A stretch of 64,000 nt of DNA from Streptomyces sp. P9-A2 (GTDB taxonomy: Bacteria; Actinomycetota; Actinomycetes; Streptomycetales; Streptomycetaceae). Shown piece by piece: positions 16,850 to 25,664 of this stretch (within the stretch, counting starts at the first letter, position 1; every line of letters begins with the position of its first letter). A program made the translations under genes and the position numbers. The notes under the pieces are model-generated. The model did not search any database, was not told where the DNA came from, and saw only the letters and a program-made list of their open reading frames with translations. The stretch is taken from positions 868,001 to 932,000 of the forward strand of contig NZ_JAZIFX010000001.1 of assembly GCF_036634175.1 (NCBI RefSeq), written 5' to 3'.

Positions 16850-16874
16850 TATAGTTGGCTGTCGGCCAGTCAAC
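16850..16874 (+). promoter_or_regulatory. -10 box and operator of the TetR gene
   Basis: TATAGT (16850-16855) is a near-consensus -10. It overlaps the inverted repeat GTTGGCTG-N5-CAGTCAAC (16854-16874, 7 of 8 symmetric), placed over the transcription start, as expected for an autoregulated TetR repressor. Confidence 0.65.
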
Positions 16875-16887
16875 GCAGGAGTCCAGC

Positions 16888-17703
16888 ATGTCCCCGCGCA
16901 GCGCCTCGGTCAATGAAGAGTTGCGGAGGCGTTCGAAGGAGCGGCTTCTCCAGGCCGCCGTCGAGCTGGTGAGCGAGCGCGGCTACGAGGCGACGACGCT
17001 CGGCGACATCGCCGACCGCGCGGGTTCCGCGCGGGGCCTGGTGTCGTACTACTTCCCGGGGAAACGCCAGCTGGTGCAGTCCGCCGTGCACCGCTTGATG
17101 CATCGGACGCTCGACGAGGCGCTGGAGCGCGAACCACGAACCGACGACGGGCAGGAGCGGATGGCGCGGGCCATCGACGCGATCCTGGGCCTGGCCCGGG
17201 AGCAGCCCGTACTGATGCGCCAGCACATGGCCGGGCTGTTGCAGGCCGAGGGTTTCCTGCCCTGCCCCGAGCAGCGGCGTCTGGCGGAACTGCTGAGCGA
17301 CACCGTCGCCCGGTACGGCTCGACGCGGGTCGACAGTGACTATCCGATGCTGCGCGCCCTGCTGATGGGCGCCGTGTACTCGGCCCTGGTGCCGGGTGTG
17401 CCGATGCCCGTCGCGGTGCTGCGCGAGGAGTTGTTCAAGCGGTACCGGCTCGACCGGGAACTGGGTGTCCCGCCGGACACCGAGGTGCCCGGCGGGACGG
17501 GTGCGAGCCGGCCGTCCGGCCGCTCGGGCGACACGGAACGGCCGGGCGGATCGAACCGCTCGAGTGGAACGGCCGGCTCGGAAGGTACGGGCGGCACGGA
17601 CGCGCCGGACCGGACGGATGTGTCGCGGTTCTTCGCGACCGGGGCGGCACCGGAGTCTCCGGCGCCTGCCCGTCGGCCCGAGCCGGACGCTCAGTCGAAG
17701 TAG
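16888..17703 (+). CDS. TetR family transcriptional regulator
   Basis: 271 residues from ATG 16888 with GCAGGAG upstream. The N-terminal helix-turn-helix is clear: LLQAAVELVSERGYEATTLGDI, then SARGLVSYYFPGKRQLV (residues about 15-60). The ligand domain follows to about 195. The last 75 residues are a Gly/Thr/Arg/Pro-rich low-complexity tail unusual for the family. The operator on its own promoter suggests autoregulation; no divergent target gene is adjacent. Its 3' end overlaps that of the convergent LVIVD-protein gene by 13 bp. Confidence 0.9.
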   Translation: MSPRSASVNEELRRRSKERLLQAAVELVSERGYEATTLGDIADRAGSARGLVSYYFPGKRQLVQSAVHRLMHRTLDEALEREPRTDDGQERMARAIDAILGLAREQPVLMRQHMAGLLQAEGFLPCPEQRRLAELLSDTVARYGSTRVDSDYPMLRALLMGAVYSALVPGVPMPVAVLREELFKRYRLDRELGVPPDTEVPGGTGASRPSGRSGDTERPGGSNRSSGTAGSEGTGGTDAPDRTDVSRFFATGAAPESPAPARRPEPDAQSK

Positions 17704-19193
17704 TCCGGCTGCGTCTGCACGTTGAGCTCACGCATCTTGACCCAGCGAGCCGGGTCCGTGCGCCGGTCCTCGATCTTCAGGACGTCGAAGCCCTTGGCGA
17801 TGTCGTTCGAGTAGATGTAGCCGTTGTAGTAGTACGCCGACCACGAACCGCCGGTGACGAGCCGGTCGGTGCTCAGCGGACCCCGCTCGAAGTAGGCGAT
17901 CTCCTTCGGCTTCGAGGAGTTGGTGAAGTCCCAGACGGAGACCCCGCCCTGGTACCAGGCCTGGACCATGAGGTCCTTGCCCTTGACCGGGATCAGTGAG
18001 CCGTTGTGGGCGACGCAGTTCTCGGTGTCGGCCTGGTGACGCGGGATCTTGTAGTAGCTGCGGAAGACGAGCTTGCTCCTGTCCCCCTTGCCCACGACGT
18101 CGTAGATGCCGTTCGCCCCGCGGTCCGGTCCGATCTCCGCGTTGCAGGTGGCGGCGCCGCCGCCGCCCAGCTCGTCGGTGAAGACGATCTTGCTGGCCTT
18201 CTGGTTGAAGGTCGCGGAGTGCCAGAAGGCGAAGTTGACGTTGTCCTGCACCCGGTCGATCACCTTGGGGCGCTCGGGGTTCTTGATGGAGAACAGGATG
18301 CCGTCGCCCATGCAGGCACCGGCGGCCAGGTCCTTGGAGGGCAGCACCGTGATGTCGTGGCAGCCCGTGGTCTTGGAGACACCCGGGTTGGTGGGCCCGC
18401 CCGGGTTGCCGCCGCCGTCGGGGCCCTCACCGGGGAACAGCACCGGGAATCCGACCACGGCCGCCTTGTGCGGGGCCTTGCGCGGCACCTTGATGACGGA
18501 GATGCCGTCGTGCGGCGGCTGACAGTCGGGGTAGGCGGCGTTCGGCGAGTACGAGGAGACGTAGACGTAGACGTTCTTGCCCTCGGGGACCAGCGTGTGG
18601 GTGTGCGAGCCGCAGGCGGTCTCGACGGCGGCGACGTAGCGCGGGTTGCGCTTGTCGCTGATGTCGAAGACCTTCATGCCCTCCCACGAGGACTTCTCGG
18701 TCACCGGCTGTGTGGTGCTGTTGCAACTGCTGTCGCTGCGCGAGGAGTCGGTGGAGAGGAAGAGCAGATCACCGGAGACGGAGATGTCGTTCTGGGATCC
18801 GGGACACAGTACCTGTGACACCGTCTTCGGTGACTTCGGGTTGCCGATGTCGTAGATGGTGAAGCCGTCGTAGTTTCCGGCGAAGGCGTACCGGCCCTGG
18901 AAGGCCAGGTCCGAATTGGTGCCGGGCAGCGCGTCCTTGGGTACGTGGGCGACGTGGCGGATGTTGTCGGAGTGGACGACCTCGTCCTGGGCGGGTATCT
19001 CGCCCGCGGCGATGGCCTCACGTGCCTCGGCCTGCGCGCTCTTCGATATCTCCTTCGAGGCGGGCGGCGCGTCCCCGGGGTCGGGGGTCGCAGCGGCCGG
19101 CGCGGCGGTCAGGAGCGCGGCGAGCAGTCCGCCGGCCGCTGCGGCAACTCCCAGTCGTCTGCGCCGGGTTCGGGGAACATTCAACAGGATCAC
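17691..19193 (-). CDS. secreted LVIVD-repeat beta-propeller protein
   Basis: 500 residues from GTG 19193, preceded by GGGAGG. Signal peptide: basic PRTRRRRLG, a hydrophobic Ala/Leu run, cleavage near PAAA-TPD (residues 32-36). The mature part contains LVIVD-type beta-propeller repeats, for example FAGNYDGFTIYDIGNP, GMKVFDISDKRNP and SVWDFTNSSKP. Several Cys residues (LCPGSQ, SSCNS, TACGSH, PDCQP, TGCHD) may form disulfides. The function of these actinomycete proteins is unknown; a structural or metal-binding extracellular role is possible. It is divergent from the DUF305 lipoprotein gene, and the two may share a regulatory region. Confidence 0.85.
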   Translation of the reverse strand: MILLNVPRTRRRRLGVAAAAGGLLAALLTAAPAAATPDPGDAPPASKEISKSAQAEAREAIAAGEIPAQDEVVHSDNIRHVAHVPKDALPGTNSDLAFQGRYAFAGNYDGFTIYDIGNPKSPKTVSQVLCPGSQNDISVSGDLLFLSTDSSRSDSSCNSTTQPVTEKSSWEGMKVFDISDKRNPRYVAAVETACGSHTHTLVPEGKNVYVYVSSYSPNAAYPDCQPPHDGISVIKVPRKAPHKAAVVGFPVLFPGEGPDGGGNPGGPTNPGVSKTTGCHDITVLPSKDLAAGACMGDGILFSIKNPERPKVIDRVQDNVNFAFWHSATFNQKASKIVFTDELGGGGAATCNAEIGPDRGANGIYDVVGKGDRSKLVFRSYYKIPRHQADTENCVAHNGSLIPVKGKDLMVQAWYQGGVSVWDFTNSSKPKEIAYFERGPLSTDRLVTGGSWSAYYYNGYIYSNDIAKGFDVLKIEDRRTDPARWVKMRELNVQTQPDYFD

Positions 19194-19210
19194 TGTTTTC
19201 CTCCCTTGTT

Positions 19211-19269
19211 CCGTTCGGCTCGGAACGGGTTCTGCTTCGGCAGTATGGTCCTGGGCATGCTCATATCAA
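19211..19269 (-). promoter_or_regulatory. promoter and palindrome upstream of the LVIVD-protein gene
   Basis: On the minus strand, TTGATA (19264-19269) and CATACT (19242-19247) are spaced by 16 bp. Just downstream, CCGTTC-N6-GAACGG (19211-19228) is a perfect dyad placed between promoter and start codon, a possible operator. Confidence 0.5.
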
Positions 19270-19383
19270 CAGTGGGCAACACACTCGCAACGAAGTTTTT
19301 TGATCACTGCCGCGCGGAAGCGTGCTAGGACAGTCGTCAGCACTCACGAGGTGTCATGCCAACCGCCTTCCACAGGAGGTCCC

Positions 19384-20043
19384 GTGTTCCACCGCCGTGC
19401 GTCACGCGCGTCCGCCGTCGCGACCGGGCTGGCCGTCGCCCTGGCCGTACTCGGACTCACGGGCTGCGACTCCGATACGGACGACGCCGGGCCGGCCTCC
19501 GCGAGCGGCCCTTCGGTGATCGCGCCGGGCGAGCCCGGAGGACCGAACCGGACCCTGTCCGCCGAGGAGGCGGCGGAGCAGCGCGTCGAGGACGACTCCC
19601 CCAACTCCGCGGACGTCTCCTACACCCGCATGATGATCGAGCACCACTCCCAGGCCCTGGAGATGACCGAACTCGTCCCGGACCGCGCCGAGTCGACGAA
19701 GATCGTCAAGCTGGCCGAGCGGATCGCCGCGTCCCAGCAGCCGGAGATCAAGATGATGGAGGGCTGGCTGACGACGCACGGCAAGTCCGGGAAGGCCGAC
19801 GGGCACGACCACGCGACGATGCCCGGCATGGCGACCCCGGCCCAGCTCAAGAACCTGCGCGCGGCCGAGGGGAAAGCCTTCGACCAGCTCTTCCTCACAC
19901 TGATGATCACCCATCACGAGGGGGCGATCACCATGGCCACGGAGGTGAAGGCGCAGGGCAACAACATTCGGATCGAGGAGATGGCCGACGACGTGGTCGC
20001 CCAGCAGACGAGCGAGATCACCCGGATGCGCTCACTGCCCTGA
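19384..20043 (+). CDS. DUF305 domain lipoprotein
   Basis: 219 residues from GTG 19384 with AGGAGGT upstream. Lipoprotein signal: basic RRAS, hydrophobic core, lipobox LTGC at about residues 20-23. The DUF305 domain has the characteristic His pairs: MMIEHHSQALEM and LMITHHEGAITMA, spaced around a four-helix ferritin-like fold, plus a Met/His-rich GHDHATMPGM linker that could bind copper. The function is not established; copper or metal handling at the outer membrane face is an inference. The 3' end overlaps the convergent DUF6214 gene by 12 bp. Confidence 0.9.
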   Translation: MFHRRASRASAVATGLAVALAVLGLTGCDSDTDDAGPASASGPSVIAPGEPGGPNRTLSAEEAAEQRVEDDSPNSADVSYTRMMIEHHSQALEMTELVPDRAESTKIVKLAERIAASQQPEIKMMEGWLTTHGKSGKADGHDHATMPGMATPAQLKNLRAAEGKAFDQLFLTLMITHHEGAITMATEVKAQGNNIRIEEMADDVVAQQTSEITRMRSLP

Positions 20044-20733
20044 CGTCCGCCGGACGTGACGCGGAGTCAGCAGACCCGCGTCACGCGCCCGCCCGATGAC
20101 CCTGAGCGCTCCGCGCCGGCTGTATCCGGTCGCGCACATCACGGCGAGGACCGGGTCGGCGCCCTCCTCCTGGGCCGCGCGGTACTCCCGCGCCACGAGG
20201 CGTCTCCCCACGGGCTCCCGCGGCCGGACCGCACGGCTTTGACGTTCTCCCGCGCCGGGCGGCCGGGCTCGGACGGCGGAGCCGCCCTCGGAGGCCGGTC
20301 CCTCGTCGGGGAGCGGTTCACCGTCGGCCACCGGCCCGCTCTCGACAGCCGGCTCACGGCCGGGGCCCGGGGCACACATGGCGCTCCGGCCCCCGGTGCC
20401 CGGCCCGTCGCCGGCCGTCCCGTCGCCCCGGCCCGGCCCGCCCTCGGCGCCGCACGCACGTGCGAGCGGCTCCTCGATCCAGTCGGCGAAGAGCGCCAGG
20501 TCCTCCAGTGACAGCGCGGGCCGGGCCCGTACGTCCTCGACGCAGACACAGAGCCCGGACACCAGGGCGAGCGCCTCGACACCGGCCCCGTCGGCGAAGA
20601 GGAGCCGCACATGGAACCAGCGCGTCGCGTGCTCACCCTCCCGCACCTCCCAGGCGGGCCACACGGACACCGCCCCGTCCGCCGGAGAGCGATCGGAGAA
20701 ATGGAGAAAAGATTCATCGAGCACGCGCGCCAC
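20032..20733 (-). CDS. DUF6214 family protein
   Basis: 233 residues from GTG 20733. Recognised as the Streptomyces DUF6214 family. The N-terminal 100 residues form a small alpha/beta domain (VSVWPAWEVREG, WFHVRLLFADGAGVEALALV, LSLEDLALFADWIEEPL). A low-complexity Gly/Pro/Ala linker follows. The C-terminal REYRAAQEEGADPVLAVMC with TGYSRRGALRVIGRARDAG looks like a helix-turn-helix. It could therefore be a DNA-binding regulator, but no function is known. A perfect ATCACGTGAT palindrome (20737-20746) lies just upstream of its start. Confidence 0.75.
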   Translation of the reverse strand: MARVLDESFLHFSDRSPADGAVSVWPAWEVREGEHATRWFHVRLLFADGAGVEALALVSGLCVCVEDVRARPALSLEDLALFADWIEEPLARACGAEGGPGRGDGTAGDGPGTGGRSAMCAPGPGREPAVESGPVADGEPLPDEGPASEGGSAVRARPPGAGERQSRAVRPREPVGRRLVAREYRAAQEEGADPVLAVMCATGYSRRGALRVIGRARDAGLLTPRHVRRTSGQ

Positions 20734-21165
20734 GTAATCACGTGATCACTTTCCGTACGAACGAACACGCACTCCGGTCGGCGGACGGCACCCTGTCAGC
20801 GCAGCGGATGCCATGGCCGCCGTGAAAATCCCCCGCGCCCCGACCCGTCGGAGGTGAAGGCGCCCGGGCCGCCCCGTCGCCATCGCGGCTCGTCCGGCAC
20901 CCGACACCCGCGCTCACGCCGGGGGCGATCGCGTCGTCGCGCGGGACGCCGACCGCCACCACCGTGCCGGAAGCCGGGGAGGGAGCGGGGCCGACACGCC
21001 CGGGGCCTTCCTCCGCGAGGGAGGACGGCTGCGCGGAAAGGCTACGGGGCGCGGTGGCACAGCCCGCTCAGCGGCGTGGACACGCGCTTCGTGGAGACAC
21101 TCCCGCACCCTTGAAAGAATGCGCTCGCCACTTCAACAGAAGGCCGAATATGACTGTCCAGGGCG
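20734..21165. other. intergenic region with a palindrome next to the DUF6214 start
   Basis: This stretch separates the divergent DUF6214 and pectate lyase genes. It contains ATCACGTGAT (20737-20746), immediately before the DUF6214 GTG. I see no convincing gene in the remainder; open frames here are Arg/Gly-rich shadows. Confidence 0.5.
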
Positions 21166-21194
21166 TTGACCAGAAAGCGCTTACCCTCTACGTT
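21166..21194 (+). promoter_or_regulatory. pectate lyase promoter with a LacI-type operator core
   Basis: TTGACC (21166-21171), a 17-bp spacer and TACGTT (21189-21194) form a good principal-sigma promoter. The spacer carries AAAGCGCTTA (21174-21183) with the AAGCGCTT palindrome found in many LacI-family operators. Repression by a sugar-responsive LacI protein is inferred. Confidence 0.65.
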
Positions 21195-21287
21195 CCGTTC
21201 AGCGATGTGAACCGGACCGGGCGGCACGACGCCCCCGCGTTCTCCGCCTCGCCGTATCCCCCACACCACGACAGAAGGAACCGGAAC

Positions 21288-22091
21288 ATGACTTCCGCGA
21301 CACGACCACGCGCCCGCGGGCGCGCCCTGACCGGAGCACTGGCCACCCTCGGCCTCTCGGTTGGCATGATCATGACTACCGGGGCGTCCTCGGCGAGCGC
21401 CGCCACCTGGCCGACCCCCAACGGCAGCGAGGGCGTCTCCTCCACCATCTCGGTGTCCGGCACCAAGGACTACGGGATGAAGCGCCTCTACGGCACCGGC
21501 GACCTGGGCTCGGGCAGCCAGGACGAGGACCAGGGGCCGATCCTGGAGCTGGCGAACGGCGCGGTCCTGAAGAACGTCATCCTCGGCGCTCCCGCGGCCG
21601 ACGGCATCCACTGCAAGGGTTCCTGCACGCTGCAGAACGTGTGGTGGGAGGACGTCGGCGAGGACGCGGCCACGTTCAAGGGCACGTCCTCGTCCTCGGT
21701 CTACACCGTCAGCGGCGGCGGGGCCAAGGAAGCCAGCGACAAGGTGTTCCAGTTCAACGGCGCCGGCACGCTGAACGTGTCGAACTTCGCGGTCAAGAAC
21801 TTCGGCACCTTCGTGCGCTCCTGCGGCAACTGCTCGACGCAGTACAAGCGCACGATCAACCTCAACACCATCGAGGTGAGCTGGAAGGGCAGCAGGATCG
21901 CCGGCATCAACACCAACTACGGCGACAGCGCGACCCTGCGCAACATCAAGATCGTCGGGGACAGCAGCAAGAAGATCATCCCCTGCCAGAAGTACATCGG
22001 CAACAACACCGGTGCCGAGCCCGGCAGCAACGGCTCGGGCGCCGACAGCACTTACTGCAAGTACGCGTCGTCCGACATCACCTACCAGTAG
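21288..22091 (+). CDS. secreted pectate lyase, polysaccharide lyase family 3
   Basis: 267 residues from ATG 21288 with GAAGGAA upstream. Signal peptide ends near SSASA-ATWP (about residue 38). The parallel beta-helix lyase shows PL3 signatures: KNVILGAPAADGIHC, NVWWEDVGEDAATFKG, FVRSCGNCSTQYKR and four or more Cys likely in disulfides. PL3 enzymes cleave polygalacturonate by beta-elimination and need Ca2+. No binding module is attached. The promoter carries a LacI-like operator, consistent with carbon-source control. Confidence 0.93.
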   Translation: MTSATRPRARGRALTGALATLGLSVGMIMTTGASSASAATWPTPNGSEGVSSTISVSGTKDYGMKRLYGTGDLGSGSQDEDQGPILELANGAVLKNVILGAPAADGIHCKGSCTLQNVWWEDVGEDAATFKGTSSSSVYTVSGGGAKEASDKVFQFNGAGTLNVSNFAVKNFGTFVRSCGNCSTQYKRTINLNTIEVSWKGSRIAGINTNYGDSATLRNIKIVGDSSKKIIPCQKYIGNNTGAEPGSNGSGADSTYCKYASSDITYQ

Positions 22092-22323
22092 GACCGCCGC
22101 CGGCAGCCCTCCACGGTGAGGGCGGCGGCCGTGCACGGCGCCCGCGCGGCGCTGTGTACGGCCGCCGCCCATGTCCACAAGCCGTTCCGCCCCGCCTCAC
22201 GTTCCGCCCCACCGCTTCGACCTGCGCCGACGCCCGATCCGGAGGTGACTGTCAGTGGTGGGGTGCAGACTGGCGGGTGTCGGAAACGAGGGCGTCGACG
22301 AAGACGTCGCGGAGGTGATCGGC

Positions 22324-23409
22324 ATGTCCGGGGTACTGCTCGCCGTGGGCACCCGCAAAGGTCTGTTCATCGGGCGCCGGCGGGGCACCGACTGGGAGTT
22401 CGACGAGAACCCTTACTTCAACGCGCAGGCGGTGTACTCGGTCGCCCTCGACACCCGCGGTCCGGCACCGAGGCTGCTGGTCGGCGGTGACAGCGCACAC
22501 TGGGGTCCGTCCGTGTTCCACTCCGACGACCTGGGCCGGACCTGGACCGAACCGGCGCGGCCCGCCGTCAAGTTCCCCAAGGACACGGGGGCCTCGCTGG
22601 AGCGGGTCTGGCAGCTCCACCCGGCGGCCGCGGAGCCGGACGTGGTGTACGCGGGCACGGAACCGGCCGCGCTCTACCGCTCGGAGGACCGCGGGGAAAC
22701 CTTTGATCTGGTCCGGCCGCTGTGGGAGCATCCGACCCGCTCCAAGTGGGTGCCGGGCGGCGGCGGTGAGGGCCTGCACACCGTGCTGACCGACGAGCGG
22801 GATCCGCGGGCGGTGACGGTCGCCGTGTCCACGGCGGGTGTGTTCCGCACGCTGGACGGCGGTTCGACCTGGGCTCCGTCCAACTCCGGAGTCTCCGCGG
22901 TGTTCCTGCCGGATCCGAACCCGGAGTTCGGCCAGTGCGTGCACAAGGTGGCCCGGGACGCGGTGACACCGGACCGGCTGTACCTGCAGAACCACTGGGG
23001 TGTGTACCGCAGCGACGACGCGGGCGCGCACTGGACCGATATCGGTGCCGGGCTGCCGTCGACGTTCGGCTTCGCGGTCGTGACCCATCCGCATCGGGGT
23101 GGCACGGCATACGTGTTCCCGATCAACGCCGATTCCGACCGCGTACCGGCCGGCCGGCGCTGCCGCGTCTACCGCACGACGGACGCGGGCCGGAGCTGGG
23201 AGCCGCTCGGCGCGGGACTGCCGCAGGGCGACCACTACGGCACGGTGCTGCGTGACGCGATGTGCCACGACGGCGCCGAACCGGCGGGCGTGTACTTCGG
23301 AAACCGCAACGGCGAGGTGTACGCGTCGGCCGACGACGGCGACAGCTGGCAGCAGCTCGCCGCGCATCTGCCGGACGTACTGTGCGTCCGAGCCGCGGTT
23401 CTCCCGTGA
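22324..23409 (+). CDS. BNR/YVTN beta-propeller repeat protein (exo-alpha-sialidase-like fold)
   Basis: 361 residues from ATG 22324 with GGAGGT upstream. Repeated Asp-box elements are visible: SDDLGRTWTEP, SEDRGETFDLV, LDGGSTWAPS, SDDAGAHWTDI, TTDAGRSWEPL and SADDGDSWQQL, giving six blades. There is no signal peptide, so it is predicted to be cytoplasmic, unlike true sialidases. In related genomes such proteins lie next to a MoaD/ThiS-like gene; none is recognisable downstream here. The enzymatic role is unknown. Confidence 0.88.
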   Translation: MSGVLLAVGTRKGLFIGRRRGTDWEFDENPYFNAQAVYSVALDTRGPAPRLLVGGDSAHWGPSVFHSDDLGRTWTEPARPAVKFPKDTGASLERVWQLHPAAAEPDVVYAGTEPAALYRSEDRGETFDLVRPLWEHPTRSKWVPGGGGEGLHTVLTDERDPRAVTVAVSTAGVFRTLDGGSTWAPSNSGVSAVFLPDPNPEFGQCVHKVARDAVTPDRLYLQNHWGVYRSDDAGAHWTDIGAGLPSTFGFAVVTHPHRGGTAYVFPINADSDRVPAGRRCRVYRTTDAGRSWEPLGAGLPQGDHYGTVLRDAMCHDGAEPAGVYFGNRNGEVYASADDGDSWQQLAAHLPDVLCVRAAVLP

Positions 23410-23598
23410 AACGGATCGGCTGAACCCGCGGAGCACTCGGACCGGACGGCCGGACACGGGAAACCGTCATGCGTACCGCGCGGACGAGCGGGAAGACCTA
23501 CACCCTGACGGGTGACGGCTCGCGACCGGGGCCACGGCGCCCGGGGCCCGAAGGCATCGGCGCGTCACTCCCCGAATCGGGCTCTCGCCCCAGCGGCG

Positions 23599-24306
23599 CT
23601 ACCCGGCCGGTGTGTTCGCCTCCTGGGCGGACGGCAGCCGCCAGTCCACGGGGGCGGCGCCCTGCCGGGCCAGGTAGTCGTTGGCCCGGCTGAACGGGCG
23701 CGAGCCGAAGAAGCCGCGGTCCGCCGACATGGGCGAGGGATGCGCCGACTCGATGGCCGGATAATCCCCGAGGAGCGGGCGCAGATTACCCGCGTCCCTC
23801 CCCCACAGGATCGACACCAGCGGCCCGCCCCGCGCGACAAGGGCGCGGATGGCCTGCTCGGTGACTTCCTCCCAGCCCTTGCCCCGGTGCGCGGCGGGCT
23901 TGCGCGGGGCGGTGGTGAGCGCCCGGTTGAGCAGCAGAACGCCCTGCTCGGTCCATGGGGTCAGATCACCGTTGACCGGCCTGGGCAGGCCCAGGTCGGT
24001 ATTCAGCTCCCGGTAGATGTTCTCGAGGCTGCCCGGCAGCGACCGCACGTCCGGCGATACCGCGAAGCTCAGCCCGATCGCCATTCCCGGTGTCGGGTAA
24101 GGGTCCTGGCCGACGATCAGAACCCTTACGTCGTCGAAGGGTTGCTGGAAAGCCCGCAGGACGTTCGCTCCCGCCGGGAGGTACGTCCGTCCGGCCGCGA
24201 CCTCCGCGCGCAGGAAGTCCCCCATGGCCGCGACGCGTCCGGCCACCGGTTCCAGGGCCTTTGCCCAGCCGGGCTCGACAAGTTCGTGCAAGGGTCGTGG
24301 TGCCAC
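23599..24306 (-). CDS. ung: uracil-DNA glycosylase
   Basis: 235 residues from GTG 24306. Family 1 motifs are intact: the catalytic water-activating Asp68 in GQDPYP (66-71), the uracil-recognition region [20 protein letters not shown] and the leucine-loop motif HPSPMS (189-194). It removes uracil from DNA to start base-excision repair. Streptomyces often carry more than one Ung. The gene is divergent from the kinase gene. Confidence 0.96.
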   Translation of the reverse strand: MAPRPLHELVEPGWAKALEPVAGRVAAMGDFLRAEVAAGRTYLPAGANVLRAFQQPFDDVRVLIVGQDPYPTPGMAIGLSFAVSPDVRSLPGSLENIYRELNTDLGLPRPVNGDLTPWTEQGVLLLNRALTTAPRKPAAHRGKGWEEVTEQAIRALVARGGPLVSILWGRDAGNLRPLLGDYPAIESAHPSPMSADRGFFGSRPFSRANDYLARQGAAPVDWRLPSAQEANTPAG

Positions 24307-24453
24307 GGTGGATCACTCTACCGGCTCGCACCGACACCCCTGGTCCGGCAGCCCGTTTCAGGCGTCTGAGGCGCCCTGGGGCGCTACCCTTCCTCCCCGT
24401 CGAGGTCGAGGCCCGGAAGATCGAGGTCGAGCCCGGGAAGAGAGGGGAACCCA

Positions 24454-25599
24454 TTGCGTCCGTCCCTCAACGGTCCGCCGACGAGCGGTCCGCCTACCCG
24501 GCAGGGTGCGGCGCCGGCAGGCCCGACGGTCGTCGGGCCCGGCTTCATCGCCGTGGACTCCGGGGGCTCGGGGCTGCGGGTCGTCGTCGGCACCGCGGGA
24601 TGCGGCCCGCTCGCCCGGAGTGCGTCCGGGGACCCGGTACGGACCGGCTCCAAGGGGATCGACCCCGGGCACCTGATGGAGCAACTGGTGCCCATGGCCC
24701 GGGGGCTGATCGCCGAGGCCGGCATCGAGCGGCTGAACACGGCGGTCGTCGGTGCGGCGGGGCTGGCCAGCCTCGGGGACGCGCTGCGCGCCGAGCTGCC
24801 GTCGGCACTGGCCCGGGAACTGGGCGTGTGCCGCGTCGCGCTGGCCGCCGACGCCGTCACCGCCTACGTCGGCGCCCTGGGGCCGCGGCCGGGCGCCGTG
24901 GTCGCCGCCGGTACGGGGCTGATCGCCGTCGGCACCGATCTGGCCGGCTGGCGCCGGGCGGACGGCTGGGGGCATCTGCTCGGCGACTGCGGCGGCGGCG
25001 CGTGGATCGGGCGGGCCGGTCTGGAGGCGGCGCTGCGCGCCCACGACGGACGCGACGGCGGCTCCGGCCGCCTGCTGGAACTGGCCGAGGAGATGTTCGG
25101 GCCGGCGGCGACGCTTCCCGGCCGCCTGTATCCGCGTGCCGACCGGGCGGCCGTCCTCGCCTCCTTCGCACCCCGGGTGGCCGAGTGCGCCGACGGTGAC
25201 GCCGTCGCCGCGGGCATTCTGCGGGCGGCCTCCCGGCACATGGCGGACTCGGCGGCGGCCGTCTGCCCGGAGCCGGGCCCGGAACGGGGCGGGAGGCCGA
25301 GGCCGGGCGGGGGCCCGGACGTGAGCGTGCCATGGGTGGCGTTCACCGGTGGTCTGCTCAACCTGGGCGACCCCCTCCTCGTGCCCCTGGGCGAGGAGCT
25401 GACGAAACGGCTGCCCTGGGCACGGCGGGTGGCGGCGGAAGGAGATCCGCTGCAGGGGGCGGTACGTATCGCCACCGACCTCGCGACCGATTCGTTCACC
25501 CTTCCGGTTGACGAGAAGATGCTGTGCGTGACGAGTCCGGCAGATGAGGGGGCAGCGACGCACCCGATCTCCATACCTGACACATCAGACAAAAACTGA
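24454..25599 (+). CDS. BadF/BadG/BcrA/BcrD ATPase family N-acetylglucosamine-kinase-like protein
   Basis: 381 residues starting at TTG (AGAGGGGAA upstream). ASKHA-fold motifs are present: phosphate-1 FIAVDSGGSGLRVVVG, connect and phosphate-2 AAGTGLIAVGTD, DGWGHLLGDCGGGAWIG, and the adenosine motif VAFTGGLLNLGDPLL. The closest role is phosphorylation of N-acetylglucosamine or another amino sugar salvaged from the wall or chitin. Residues 275-295 are a Gly/Arg/Pro-rich insertion. The gene stands alone upstream of the CbiX-like gene. Confidence 0.87.
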   Translation: MRPSLNGPPTSGPPTRQGAAPAGPTVVGPGFIAVDSGGSGLRVVVGTAGCGPLARSASGDPVRTGSKGIDPGHLMEQLVPMARGLIAEAGIERLNTAVVGAAGLASLGDALRAELPSALARELGVCRVALAADAVTAYVGALGPRPGAVVAAGTGLIAVGTDLAGWRRADGWGHLLGDCGGGAWIGRAGLEAALRAHDGRDGGSGRLLELAEEMFGPAATLPGRLYPRADRAAVLASFAPRVAECADGDAVAAGILRAASRHMADSAAAVCPEPGPERGGRPRPGGGPDVSVPWVAFTGGLLNLGDPLLVPLGEELTKRLPWARRVAAEGDPLQGAVRIATDLATDSFTLPVDEKMLCVTSPADEGAATHPISIPDTSDKN

Positions 25600-25650
25600 C
25601 GTAGTCCGCGCAGGCGCACCCTCCCCGAACAGGGGAGCCCGGCAAACCAC

Positions 25651-25656
25651 TAACAT
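25651..25656 (+). promoter_or_regulatory. -10 box for a leaderless chelatase mRNA
   Basis: TAACAT ends 8 nt before the ATG at 25665, so the transcript probably starts at or next to the initiator codon. No ribosome site is present. Confidence 0.5.
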
Positions 25657-25664
25657 TCCGCTCC

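Noticed and set aside
23410..23598. A MoaD/ThiS-like gene after the BNR-repeat gene
   Set aside because: I expected one from family context, but no frame in the 189-bp gap shows the C-terminal GG motif or the fold pattern.
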